Source: CAZOWM01 sp964583615 (GTDB lineage: Bacteria; Spirochaetota; B62-G9; DRHN01). Taken from it: a stretch of 64,000 nt of DNA. Where the stretch lies: positions 1 to 64,000 of the forward strand of contig CAZOWM010000014.1 in the NCBI GenBank assembly GCA_964583615.1. The letters run 5' to 3'. The notes beneath the pieces are model-generated. The model searched no databases and was not told the origin of the DNA. It saw nothing but the letters and a program-made list of their open reading frames with translations. This document shows, piece by piece, positions 45,827-53,470 of the stretch (positions within the stretch are counted from its first letter, which is position 1; the number at the start of each line of letters is the position of its first letter). The position numbers and the translations under genes are program-made.

Positions 45827-46807
45827 ATGAAACTCAACATAAGCGCGCATGTATTCTGTCTCGGAACATATGCCGAACGGTACGTGCCGGGTGGGTATTT
45901 CGAAGAACTGAGCATCGATGAGATGCTGGAGATTTTCTCGAAAACGGACGGGCTCGACGGTGTATTTCAGATGTACCCTCCGGCGCTGCTTCCCAGGGAC
46001 CCTGTGAAACTTCAGAAAAAGCTCGCAGACTATAACCTGAAGGTATCGGAGGTGTTCGTCGAAGGGTGGAGCGACAGAAAATGGAAAAACGGTGCGTACA
46101 GCACCACGGAGCGTGCTGTGCGGCGTGACGCGATAAAGATGTTCAAGGACGGGATGGATTTCGCCAAGGAGCTCAATGCTGAAAGCATTCTCTTCTGGCC
46201 CGCACATGACGGGTTCGATTATCCTTTCCAGGCCAATTACTACGACGGATGGAAAAACCTCGTTGAAACGCTTCAGGAGCTCGGGGAGCACGACCGCGGC
46301 ATGCGCATTGCAGTTGAGTCAAAAAGCAAGGATCCGCGGCAGAAGCAGTACGTGAGCAATGTGGGGAAGCTTTTGATGCTCCTCAACGACGTGGGGCTCG
46401 ACAATGTCGGCGGGGCGCTCGACATCGGGCACTCGCTCATGGCGCAGGAGCACCTTGCGGAATCGCTCGTGTGCCTCGACACGCGGAAAAAACTGTTTCA
46501 GATTCACCTCAACGAAAACTACAAGGACGCGGACCCAGACATGCTGTTCGGCACGCTCAACTTCTGGGAGATACTCGAGTTCTACTACTACCTGAACAAG
46601 ACCGATTTCGAGGGGTGGCAGTCCATCGACATCATCTCGCCCCGCGAGGACAGGGCCAAGGCACTTCAGACCGGGGTGAAACTCGTGCACACGTACAAGA
46701 AGCTCGCCGACAGGCTCAGTGAGCACGAGAAGGAGATCGACGGGAACATGGAGGGGTACCACTTTTCGGAAAATGTAAACCTGATCACTGACATGATTTT
46801 TTCGTAA
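45827..46807 (+). CDS. Xylose-isomerase-like TIM-barrel sugar isomerase/epimerase
   Basis: 326 residues beginning MKLNISAHVFCLGTYAERYVPGGYFEELSIDEMLEIF. Metal-binding acidic and His residues of the AP-endonuclease-2/xylose-isomerase-like barrel appear at IAVESKSKDPRQKQYV, GALDIGHSLMA, LFQIHLNENYKDAD and GWQSIDIISPREDRA. The pattern fits keto/aldo-sugar isomerases and 3-epimerases with one or two divalent metals. AAGGAGG precedes the ATG. Together with the kinase before it, it would form the entry steps for a pentose or deoxyhexose. The exact substrate cannot be read. Confidence 0.85.
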   Translation: MKLNISAHVFCLGTYAERYVPGGYFEELSIDEMLEIFSKTDGLDGVFQMYPPALLPRDPVKLQKKLADYNLKVSEVFVEGWSDRKWKNGAYSTTERAVRRDAIKMFKDGMDFAKELNAESILFWPAHDGFDYPFQANYYDGWKNLVETLQELGEHDRGMRIAVESKSKDPRQKQYVSNVGKLLMLLNDVGLDNVGGALDIGHSLMAQEHLAESLVCLDTRKKLFQIHLNENYKDADPDMLFGTLNFWEILEFYYYLNKTDFEGWQSIDIISPREDRAKALQTGVKLVHTYKKLADRLSEHEKEIDGNMEGYHFSENVNLITDMIFS

Positions 46808-46809
46808 GA

Positions 46810-47072
46810 GTGGAGAGACCCGCAGCCGTGGCCTTCTTTTTTCCAGCGAAAAACAATCCTTTTAAGGGGTATGAGCTGAGCATCGAAGACACGCTGAGTA
46901 TGCTCGATTTTCCAGCGCTCATCGAAGCCGCGGGCATTCTCAGCGCCTGCGGCCGGGGGATGCAGCTTTCGGCATATCGCACTCAGGGCGCACAAAGGTC
47001 ACCTGCGAGGCGCTCCAGGTCGCGAAAAAACGGCATGAAACGGTTTTCAGAAAAAAGGAAGAAGAGGAAAAA
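46810..47072 (+). pseudogene. Fragment of an RpiR/SIS-domain regulator
   Basis: In one frame (from about 46850) the sequence NPFKGYELSIEDTLSMLDFPALIEAAGILSAC matches the linker between HTH and SIS domains of RpiR regulators. It then breaks. In another frame LRPGDAAFGISHSGRTKVTCEALQVAKKRHETVF (about 46935-47040) is the sugar-phosphate-binding signature of a SIS domain, and it continues in frame into the cyclase start. The HTH domain, most of the SIS domain and frame continuity are lost. An 88-codon open frame here (GTG 46810) is a product of this decay. Confidence 0.75.
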
Positions 47073-47741
47073 ATGATCAAGGGAAGGATTGTTGATCTCA
47101 GCCACAAGATGTATCCGGGCAAAGAGGAGTACGGGCTCGAGCTTGTCACGCACTTTACCGACGAGCTGATGCCGCAGTACAAGAGGGATGAGGACGTGTG
47201 GTATATCCTACAGGACATCCGGATGTCCTCCCACTGCGGGACCCACATCGAATTTCCCTATCACCATAAAAAAGACGGCCTTGATGCGGGCTCCTTTCCG
47301 CTGAAAAGGCTCATCGGCGACTGCCTCCTTCTGGACTTTACCCATAAACAACCGGGAGATGCGGTCACTCTCGAGGACCTCGGCGAGCGCAGGCAAAAGA
47401 TACAGGAAGGCGACATGCTCCTTTTCAATTTTAACTGCTCCCGTTTTTATTACACGGAAAGGGCACACGACCGCCCCTACATCACCACAGATGCCGTGAG
47501 ATGGCTCGTGCTCGAAAAAAAGATCTCCCTTATCGGAAGCGACGCATCCGGGATAGAGGTCAAGGGGATTCCCAACCAGCCGAACCACCAGTTTCTCATG
47601 GACCACAATGTTCCCATTATTGAATTTGCCGCACATTTCGATGAGCTGAGAAAAGAGCGGTTCACCCTGTTCGCGCTCGCCCTCCGCATAGAACGGCTCG
47701 ATTCCTGTCCGGTACGGCTGATCGCGATCGAGGATGAGTGA
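47073..47741 (+). CDS. Cyclase/kynurenine-formamidase-like metal-dependent hydrolase
   Basis: 222 residues. The start GRIVDLSHKMYPGKEEYGLEL and the metal motif SSHCGTHIEFPYHHKKDGLDAG (HxGTHxxxPxH form) are diagnostic of the cyclase superfamily that includes KynB and isatin hydrolase. A second cluster lies in ISLIGSDASGIEVKGIPNQPNHQFLMDHNVPIIE. Members hydrolyse amide, ester or ring bonds with divalent metal. Here it could open a lactone or ring of the imported substrate. GGAAGAAGAGGA precedes the ATG. The upstream SIS fragment reads through in the same frame, but family similarity starts at this Met. Confidence 0.87.
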   Translation: MIKGRIVDLSHKMYPGKEEYGLELVTHFTDELMPQYKRDEDVWYILQDIRMSSHCGTHIEFPYHHKKDGLDAGSFPLKRLIGDCLLLDFTHKQPGDAVTLEDLGERRQKIQEGDMLLFNFNCSRFYYTERAHDRPYITTDAVRWLVLEKKISLIGSDASGIEVKGIPNQPNHQFLMDHNVPIIEFAAHFDELRKERFTLFALALRIERLDSCPVRLIAIEDE

Positions 47742-47750
47742 GGAGAAAAA

Positions 47751-48719
47751 ATGGACAAAGAGACCGCACTGTATATCTACAGAAAGATGTGTGAAATTCG
47801 AAAATTTGAGGAAAAGCTCTACCAGCTTTTTCTCACCAGGCCAATGCCCGGAAGCATGCACCAGTACATAGGTGAGGAGGCGGTCGCTGCGGGCGTGTGC
47901 GCCAACCTGAAAAAAGACGACTACATCACGAGCACACACCGCGGTCACGGCCACTGCATCGCAAAAGGTGCGGACATCAGGGCGATCATGGCGGAGATGT
48001 TCGCAAAGAAGACCGGGTGCTGCAGGGCTATGGGTGGGTCTATGCACATCGCGGACTTCGGGGTGGGAATGCTCGGTGCGATCGCGATCGTCGGAGCGGG
48101 AATCCCCATCGCCGCGGGCGCAGGCTGGTCGTGCAGCTACTTCGGAAAAAGGCAGGTCGCGGTCTCCTTTTTCGGGGACGGGGCTGCAAACGAGGGTGCG
48201 TTTCACGAGGGAATCAACCTTGCGGCAGTCTGGAAACTGCCGGTGGTGTTCGTGTGCGAAAACAACGTGTACGGGTTTTCGACTCACTACCGGAGGGTCA
48301 CGCCGATTGACAACATCGCGGACAGGGCGTGCGCGTACGGAATCCCCGGTAAGGTTGTCGACGGAATGGACGCGGAAGCGGTGTATGAGGAGTCGAAGGA
48401 GGCGGTGGAGCGGGCCCGTGACGGAGGCGGGCCGACCCTTCTGGAGTGCAAGACCTACCGCTACAAGGGGCACTCGCGATTCGAGAAAGCAGGATACCGG
48501 GAAACAGGGGAGCTCGAAGAGTGGGAAAAACGCGACCCGGTTGTGCTGTTTCGAAAAAAGCTTTTTCAATACTACGATGCCACAGAAAAACAGGTCAGCT
48601 CGATCGACGAGGAGGTGTCGCGGGTGATCGAAGAGGCGGTGGTATACGCTGAAAAAAGCCCGGACCCTGATCCCGGAGACTACAGGGAGTACATCTTTAC
48701 GCCGGAAGGAGTGGAATAA
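47751..48719 (+). CDS. Thiamine-diphosphate dehydrogenase E1 alpha (acetoin/2-oxoacid type), copy 1
   Basis: 322 residues. MPGSMHQYIGEEAVAAGVCANL, STHRGHGHCIAKG and the thiamine-diphosphate motif GDGAANEGAFHEGINLAAVWKLPVVFVCENN (about 142-172) define the E1 alpha subunit of branched-chain, pyruvate or acetoin dehydrogenases. The length (about 320) and SMHQYIG are closest to the acetoin group. With the beta subunit downstream it would decarboxylate or cleave a ketol or 2-oxo compound and pass an acyl group to a lipoyl domain. GAGGAGAAAA precedes the ATG, 9 bases after the cyclase stop. Confidence 0.92.
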   Translation: MDKETALYIYRKMCEIRKFEEKLYQLFLTRPMPGSMHQYIGEEAVAAGVCANLKKDDYITSTHRGHGHCIAKGADIRAIMAEMFAKKTGCCRAMGGSMHIADFGVGMLGAIAIVGAGIPIAAGAGWSCSYFGKRQVAVSFFGDGAANEGAFHEGINLAAVWKLPVVFVCENNVYGFSTHYRRVTPIDNIADRACAYGIPGKVVDGMDAEAVYEESKEAVERARDGGGPTLLECKTYRYKGHSRFEKAGYRETGELEEWEKRDPVVLFRKKLFQYYDATEKQVSSIDEEVSRVIEEAVVYAEKSPDPDPGDYREYIFTPEGVE

Positions 48720-48818
48720 CGAAAGAGGTGATGAACTCAATAATGGGGTATCCTATTTGATAGAATGACAAAACAGATGGTTCACGCATCAGAAGAAGAG
48801 TGAAACAGGGGAATCGGT

Positions 48819-49844
48819 ATGGAAGCGAAGAAAATCGTTGACGCCCTGAACCGGGCTTTGCGCGAGGAGATGGACAGGGACGAGCGCGTCGTTCTCCTCG
48901 GCGAGGACATCGCCGTGTTTGAGGGAGCGTACAGAGTCACGGAAGGGCTTTTGGCCCGCTACGGAGAGAAGCGGGTGAAGGACACGCCGATCTCGGAGAT
49001 AGCGATTATCGGTGCAGCGGTCGGCGCGGCCATGACCGGCCTCAGGCCGGTTGCGGAAATCCAGTTCAACGATTTTCTCGCCTGCTGCATGGACCAGGTG
49101 TGCAACCAGGCGGCCAAAGCGAGGTTCATGCTCGGCGGCCAGGTCAAGGTCCCCATCGTCATCCGCGCGCCCTACGGCGCCACTGGGCGGGCTGCGCAGC
49201 ACTCGCAGTCTCTGGAAGCGTGGTTCGTGCACACCCCCGGCCTGAAGGTCGTGATGCCGTCCACGCCGTACGATGCCAAGGGGCTTTTAAAAACCGCGAT
49301 CAGGGACGACAACCCGGTGATGTTTTTCGAGCACAAGCTTCTGTACGGCGCCACATCGCCCGGAGGAAAGGCAAAAACAGCTGTGGACGACCTCGACGAA
49401 ACATTCAGGCCAGCGCCTGAAGATGAGTACACCGTTCCCTTCGGCGTGTGCGATGTGAAGCGGGAGGGAAAGGACGTGAGCATCGTTGCGACCGGGTACA
49501 TGGTGCATAAATCGTTGAAAGCGGCAAAGCTCCTTGAGAAACTGGGCATAGACTGCGAAGTCATCGACCCCAGAACGCTCGTTCCCCTTGACAGGGAAAC
49601 GATCCTCAGGTCCGTTGAGAAGACCGGGAGGCTCGTGATCGTGAGCGAGGACGTGCTCTCCTGCGGGGTGAGCGCTGAGATATCCGCCATAGTAGCGGAG
49701 CACGGCATCTTTTTCCTCGACGCGCCGGTCAGGCGTGTTGCGGTGCTTGACACTCCGATTCCATTCGCGCCCGTGATGGAGCAGGCGGTGATTCCGCAGG
49801 TCGAGCAGATCGTCGAAGCGGTAAAATCAGTGGTGTACAGGTGA
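48819..49844 (+). CDS. Thiamine-diphosphate dehydrogenase E1 beta, copy 1
   Basis: 341 residues: IVDALNRALREEMDRDERVVLLGEDIAVFEGAYRVTEGLLARYGEKRVKDTPISEIAIIGAAVGAAMTGLRPVAEIQFNDF is the transketolase-like pyrimidine-binding region, and APYGATGRAAQHSQSLEAWFVHTPGLKVVMPSTPYDAKGLL is equally typical. The C-terminal transketolase domain follows. It is separated from E1 alpha by 99 bases without a gene, a longer junction than elsewhere in the island. GGGGAATCGGT precedes the ATG. Confidence 0.93.
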   Translation: MEAKKIVDALNRALREEMDRDERVVLLGEDIAVFEGAYRVTEGLLARYGEKRVKDTPISEIAIIGAAVGAAMTGLRPVAEIQFNDFLACCMDQVCNQAAKARFMLGGQVKVPIVIRAPYGATGRAAQHSQSLEAWFVHTPGLKVVMPSTPYDAKGLLKTAIRDDNPVMFFEHKLLYGATSPGGKAKTAVDDLDETFRPAPEDEYTVPFGVCDVKREGKDVSIVATGYMVHKSLKAAKLLEKLGIDCEVIDPRTLVPLDRETILRSVEKTGRLVIVSEDVLSCGVSAEISAIVAEHGIFFLDAPVRRVAVLDTPIPFAPVMEQAVIPQVEQIVEAVKSVVYR

Positions 49845-49852
49845 GAAAAAAC

Positions 49853-50428
49853 ATGGAGTACGGCTATATTTTTGACTTTGACGGCGTGCTGGTAAATACC
49901 ATGGAGCTCCACTACGAGGCGTACTCACAGGCGTGCAGGGAGGCGGGCGTCCCTGTTGAGAAGGAGCAGTTTTTCAGACAGGCCGGCATGACCGGGCGGG
50001 AGCAGATCAAATACTTTGCGGACAGAGCGGGGGTGAAGGTCGATGTGGAGGCAGTGTACCTGAGAAAGACCGAGCTGGGAAAGAGCTGGACCAGGCGCGC
50101 CCGGGACATCGACTGCAACATAGAGCTTCTGCGCTTGCTCAGAAAATGCGGCGTGAAGGTCGCTGTTGCGACGGGAAGCTCGAGGCGCTCGATTCTCCCA
50201 ATTATGGAGAAGTTCGGCATCAGGGTGGATGCAATTGCGACCTCCGAGGACGTGCCGAGGGGCAAGCCGAACCCGGACCTGTTTCTCTGCGCCGCGGAAA
50301 AGCTTGGAATCCCGCCGGAAAACTGCATCGTAGTCGAGGACTCTGATGTAGGGATCGAGGCAGCGCAGAACGCGGGAATGCACGCGCTTCGGTATTTCGA
50401 GAGGAGAAACACATGGCCTGCGGAGTAA
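49853..50428 (+). CDS. HAD-superfamily phosphatase/phosphoglucomutase-like protein
   Basis: 191 residues. The nucleophile motif is FDFDGVLVNTMELHYEAY, a four-helix cap follows, motif II lies in VAVATGSSRRS, the Lys region is PRGKPNPDLFL and motif IV is CIVVEDSDVGIEAAQNAG. This is the subfamily of beta-phosphoglucomutase and small sugar-phosphate phosphatases. It may remove a phosphate from an intermediate of the pathway or repair a by-product. The ATG at 49853 follows AGGTGAG; a GTG at 49841 overlapping the E1 beta stop is the alternative. Confidence 0.87.
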   Translation: MEYGYIFDFDGVLVNTMELHYEAYSQACREAGVPVEKEQFFRQAGMTGREQIKYFADRAGVKVDVEAVYLRKTELGKSWTRRARDIDCNIELLRLLRKCGVKVAVATGSSRRSILPIMEKFGIRVDAIATSEDVPRGKPNPDLFLCAAEKLGIPPENCIVVEDSDVGIEAAQNAGMHALRYFERRNTWPAE

Positions 50429-50919
50429 TCGTTCCGAAAGAAAGCGAGGCGATGGAAACCTGCGTTATCACGCACTGGTATGTGAAAAAAGGGGACTTCG
50501 TGCGCGCGGGAGACCTGGTCTGCGGGGTGGAGACCGGAAAGGCGAGCTTCGACCTCGAGGCGCCTGAAGAGGGAACCGTTCTCGACATATTTTTTGCAGA
50601 AGGAGCGGAAGCGCCCCTCCTTGTGCCGGTTGCGGTCATCGGCGAGCAGGGTGAGGACTACGGGGAGCTCAAACCCTGGTACAAAGTTGGGCACACTGGC
50701 GAGAAAGATCGTACTAGGGTGCCTGAAGCATCACATCCTGAAATAAAATCTCACGATCATGAGCCTCAGGCATTTTCACCTCCTACAGGTACAGGCAGAG
50801 TCCCCGCGTCGCCGAAAGCCCGGATGTACGCAAAAAAGCGTAACATCGCGCTTGAATCCGTGAAGGGGACGGGGCCGGGCGGGGCAGTCGTGATGCGGGA
50901 TCTTCTTTCCACCCGTTGA
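50413..50919 (+). CDS. Lipoyl-domain plus E3-binding-domain protein without acyltransferase domain
   Basis: 168 residues. A lipoyl domain (about 1-75, lipoyl-Lys43 in VETGKASFDLEAPEEGTV) is joined by a flexible His/Pro-rich linker. A peripheral-subunit-binding domain follows (about 128-165, PASPKARMYAKKRNIALESVKGTGPGGAVVMRDLL). The protein then stops at 50917-50919 without any catalytic E2 domain. The start overlaps the HAD gene by 16 bases. It could be an E3-binding-protein-like swinging-arm component, or a truncated E2 whose catalytic part was lost when the following region was rearranged. Its intact domains favour a functional accessory protein. Confidence 0.85.
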   Translation: MACGVIVPKESEAMETCVITHWYVKKGDFVRAGDLVCGVETGKASFDLEAPEEGTVLDIFFAEGAEAPLLVPVAVIGEQGEDYGELKPWYKVGHTGEKDRTRVPEASHPEIKSHDHEPQAFSPPTGTGRVPASPKARMYAKKRNIALESVKGTGPGGAVVMRDLLSTR

Positions 50920-51002
50920 AAAGTGGAAAATGTATTGATGTTCCTGCAAAGAAATGGTAATAATGTGCGTACGGTTTTTTGAATCCCGGGGAGAGGACGG
51001 AG
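50920..51002. other. Short intergenic stretch after the lipoyl protein
   Basis: No gene or clear terminator is visible. Its end carries GGGGAGAGGACGGAG, a ribosome-binding site for the UroD fragment that follows. Confidence 0.4.
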
Positions 51003-51098
51003 ATGGATTTTTTTTCTCGACGGAAGTGTAAAGCCCGACGTCGAAGGGCTCGTTTCGCTGATACGGCGGGAGAAAAGGCCGAAACGCGTGCACCATAT
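51003..51098 (+). pseudogene. 5' fragment of a UroD-family methyltransferase gene
   Basis: An ATG at 51003 follows a good ribosome-binding site. After a run of eight T (51008-51015), the frame shifted by one base reads LDGSVKPDVEGLVSLIRREK and then RPKRVHHI. This is the usual opening of UroD-type methyltransferases. With seven T the fragment would read continuously from the ATG. Similarity ends at about 51098, so only about 32 residues remain. It adjoins the RpiR promoter. Confidence 0.6.
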
Positions 51099-51179
51099 CC
51101 TGAAAGTATACACAAAATATGTGTTCTTTCAGTCTTATACTGAACGTGAAAAAAATTTACATATATATAACATTTTCTA

Positions 51180-51207
51180 TTGACAAATAAAATTATTTTC
51201 ATATAAT
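51180..51207 (+). promoter_or_regulatory. Strong sigma-70 promoter giving a probably leaderless rpiR transcript
   Basis: TTGACA (51180-51185) and TATAAT (51202-51207), both perfect consensus, are 16 bases apart. The start codon ATG lies at 51214, six bases after the -10, where transcription itself should begin. No ribosome-binding site exists between. It separates the first dehydrogenase module from the RpiR-RLP module. Confidence 0.8.
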
Positions 51208-51213
51208 GTTCAC

Positions 51214-52065
51214 ATGTCTGTGTTCACACGGCTGAAAACCTCGTACAGCGACCTCAAGCCGGTGCAGAGGATCATCGCTGACTATTTTCTCGGAACCGAT
51301 TTCAAGTCGCTCAGCGCGTCCATCGAAGAGGTGGCACGAAAAACCGGCACCTCCGTCGCATCCGTCTCGCGGTTTTGCAAGATGCTGGGGTACGAGAGCT
51401 TCCAGCACTTCAAGATGAGCCTTTCTCGGGACATCAAATACGAGCCAGAACGGGTGCTGCCCGATTTCAACACGGATGATGACCCAGAGCTCGTCATCCG
51501 AAAGGTGTTCTCCGAGGCGGTGTTCAATCTTCAGGCGACCGAGGGAGCGGTGGATTTTTCAGGGATACAAACCGCCTCCAAACGCATCATCAGATGCCGG
51601 GTCCTCTACTTTTTCGGACTTGGGGGCTCGGGGAAGGCGGGTGAAATCGGCGAGGTGTGGTTTTCCCATATCGGCTACACTGCGCGCGCCCTCTCCGACG
51701 CGTACGACATGCTCGTGACCGCGGAGCACGCGGGGAGCGGTTTTACCGTGGTCGCGCTGTCTCACTCAGGGCTCACCGCGCCGGTCGTCAACGCGGCGAA
51801 TATTGCGCGCTCAAACGGAGCGTTCGTTGTCGGTATAACGAACTACGGCAGGTCTCCGCTTGCCGATGTGTCCGATGTCTTGCTTCTTACCGCCTGCCCG
51901 GAGCGGAGAGTCCATGTGGTGCGGTCGAACTCCATCGTCGCGCAGACCACGATCCTCCGGGCACTGTACATGCTTGCTGCCGTTCGAAGCAAAAGCGGTG
52001 TAGAACAAAGCGTCGTGCGCATCGAAGGCCACGTGAGCACACTTCTTCGAAAAACAAAACTCTAA
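51214..52065 (+). CDS. RpiR-family transcriptional regulator (HTH plus SIS domain)
   Basis: 283 residues. The N-terminal HTH_6 domain (about 1-77) contains VARKTGTSVASVSRFCKMLGYESFQHFKMSL. The SIS domain (about 120-260) contains YFFGLGGSGKAGEIGEVWFSHIGYTA and VVALSHSGLTAPVVNAANIARSNGAFVVGITNY, the sugar-phosphate-binding loop. RpiR regulators sense phosphosugars, so it likely controls the RLP module in response to a pathway intermediate. The transcript is probably leaderless. It is followed by the RLP gene 12 bases on, with AAGGAGA in between. Confidence 0.93.
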   Translation: MSVFTRLKTSYSDLKPVQRIIADYFLGTDFKSLSASIEEVARKTGTSVASVSRFCKMLGYESFQHFKMSLSRDIKYEPERVLPDFNTDDDPELVIRKVFSEAVFNLQATEGAVDFSGIQTASKRIIRCRVLYFFGLGGSGKAGEIGEVWFSHIGYTARALSDAYDMLVTAEHAGSGFTVVALSHSGLTAPVVNAANIARSNGAFVVGITNYGRSPLADVSDVLLLTACPERRVHVVRSNSIVAQTTILRALYMLAAVRSKSGVEQSVVRIEGHVSTLLRKTKL

Positions 52066-52077
52066 GGAGACACATCT

Positions 52078-53427
52078 ATGGAACGAATTCACGATCCGAT
52101 TGTTTTCCAGAACGCTCTTGACGGGATCGACCTCAAGAACAACATCGTTGCGACCTACTACATGAAAGACCGCCTTCCGGGAGTCGACTTCATCGATCAC
52201 TACCAGCTCATCGAGTCGATTGCGATCGAAGGGTCGACAGGGTCATGGCAGAGGGTCGAGGAAGAGTCGGAAGAGGTGCGGAAAATGCTCTCAGGGAAGC
52301 TCGTCGGCTACTTCGAGATCCCCGCGGAGGATGAATATACGAAGAGCGCGGTCATTCAGCTCGCCTTTCCGATCAACGCGTGGCACGACAACGTGCCGAT
52401 GATGATCCTCTCCATCGCGGGGAACTGCTTTGCATACTCGCAGAAGATCAGGCTCCTTGATGTTGCATTTCCCGAGAATATGGTGAAAAACTTCAAGGGG
52501 CCCAAATTCGGTGTTGAGGGCACCCGAAAGCTCCTCGGAATCGAGGACAGGCCGCTCTCCCTGCACATCATAAAGCCGAAGATGGGGATGACGCCGAAGC
52601 AGACGGGCGATCAGGTCTATCAGACCGCGGTCGGCGGAGCGGACATGGTGAAAGACGACGAAATGACTTCGGACACCTACAACAGCGACTTCAGGGACCG
52701 GCTGAAGTACGTGATGGATGCGATCGACCGCGCGGAGAAGAAAACCGGAAAACGAATGATCTATTTCTGCTCCATAACGGATGAGGTCTCAAAGCTCCAC
52801 GACAAGGCCCGTGAGGCGGTGAAGCTCGGGGCGAACGGGCTTCTCATCACCTACTCCGTGGGGCTGTCCGCAATACGGGACGTCACGAGCGACCCTGACA
52901 TAAACATACCAGTCATGGTGCACAATTCACACATGATTGCGTCAATGGGCACCATATCATGGCCAGTGTTCACGAAGCTTATCCGGCTCTGCGGAGCGGA
53001 CCAGACGCTGACTCCCACCTACTGGTCGAGCATCCCGATGGTGAGCCTCGAGGAGGGCATCCGCTGCCAGCACGTGGCGCAGGCGCCCTTCTTCGGGTTC
53101 AAGAAGATGTGGTCCATGCCCGCTGCGGGAACCTACCCCGGGCTCGCTCCGATCCTCATAGCAGAATACGGAAAGGACATCATCATTCCCTCGGGCGGGG
53201 GAATGCTCGGCCACCCGGACGGGTACACTGCAGGAGCGCAGGCGTGGCAGCAGGCCATCGCGTCGGTGATGCAGGATGTCCCCATACAGGAGTATGCACG
53301 AAGGCCTGAAAACAAGGCCCTCAGAGGAGCGCTCGAGAAGTGGGGCTATCTCGAGAGGCCAAAGACCCCGTGGCTCAGGGTCGCGCCGAAGTTTCATCCG
53401 AAACCCTTTGTGATCGAAAAAAAATGA
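52078..53427 (+). CDS. RuBisCO-like protein (form IV)
   Basis: 449 residues with both the N-terminal domain and the C-terminal barrel of RuBisCO large subunits. Present: IIKPKMG (Lys166/Lys168), the carbamate/metal motif GGADMVKDDE (Lys192, Asp194, Glu195), His282 in VMVHNSH, and the phosphate-binding PSGGG (372-376) and GHPDG. Missing: the loop-6 Lys and the preceding HxH; the corresponding segment is GADQTLTPTYWSS (about 306-318). It therefore cannot be a carboxylase. It should instead catalyse enolisation, isomerisation, decarboxylation or transcarboxylation of a keto-sugar phosphate, as known form IV proteins do. The subgroup is not identifiable by eye. It is flanked by the RpiR regulator and the dehydrogenase E2-E1 genes, so it acts in that pathway. 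Confidence 0.92.
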   Translation: MERIHDPIVFQNALDGIDLKNNIVATYYMKDRLPGVDFIDHYQLIESIAIEGSTGSWQRVEEESEEVRKMLSGKLVGYFEIPAEDEYTKSAVIQLAFPINAWHDNVPMMILSIAGNCFAYSQKIRLLDVAFPENMVKNFKGPKFGVEGTRKLLGIEDRPLSLHIIKPKMGMTPKQTGDQVYQTAVGGADMVKDDEMTSDTYNSDFRDRLKYVMDAIDRAEKKTGKRMIYFCSITDEVSKLHDKAREAVKLGANGLLITYSVGLSAIRDVTSDPDINIPVMVHNSHMIASMGTISWPVFTKLIRLCGADQTLTPTYWSSIPMVSLEEGIRCQHVAQAPFFGFKKMWSMPAAGTYPGLAPILIAEYGKDIIIPSGGGMLGHPDGYTAGAQAWQQAIASVMQDVPIQEYARRPENKALRGALEKWGYLERPKTPWLRVAPKFHPKPFVIEKK

Positions 53428-53470
53428 ATGAAAAGCCCTGAGACCGGGAAATGACGGAGGTGGAAAAACC

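Noticed and set aside
46810..47076. 88-residue gene ending with an ATGA overlap into the cyclase
   Set aside because: The frame starts without a ribosome-binding site and becomes Arg/Lys-rich where the SIS signature continues in another frame; better explained as a decayed regulator.
47208..48740. Long antisense open frame (510 codons) opposite cyclase and E1 alpha
   Set aside because: It is the shadow of two strongly conserved plus-strand genes and shows no domain or start signal of its own.
52078..53427. Genuine CO2-fixing RuBisCO
   Set aside because: The loop-6 lysine and the HxH before it are absent, and no phosphoribulokinase or small subunit gene is nearby.
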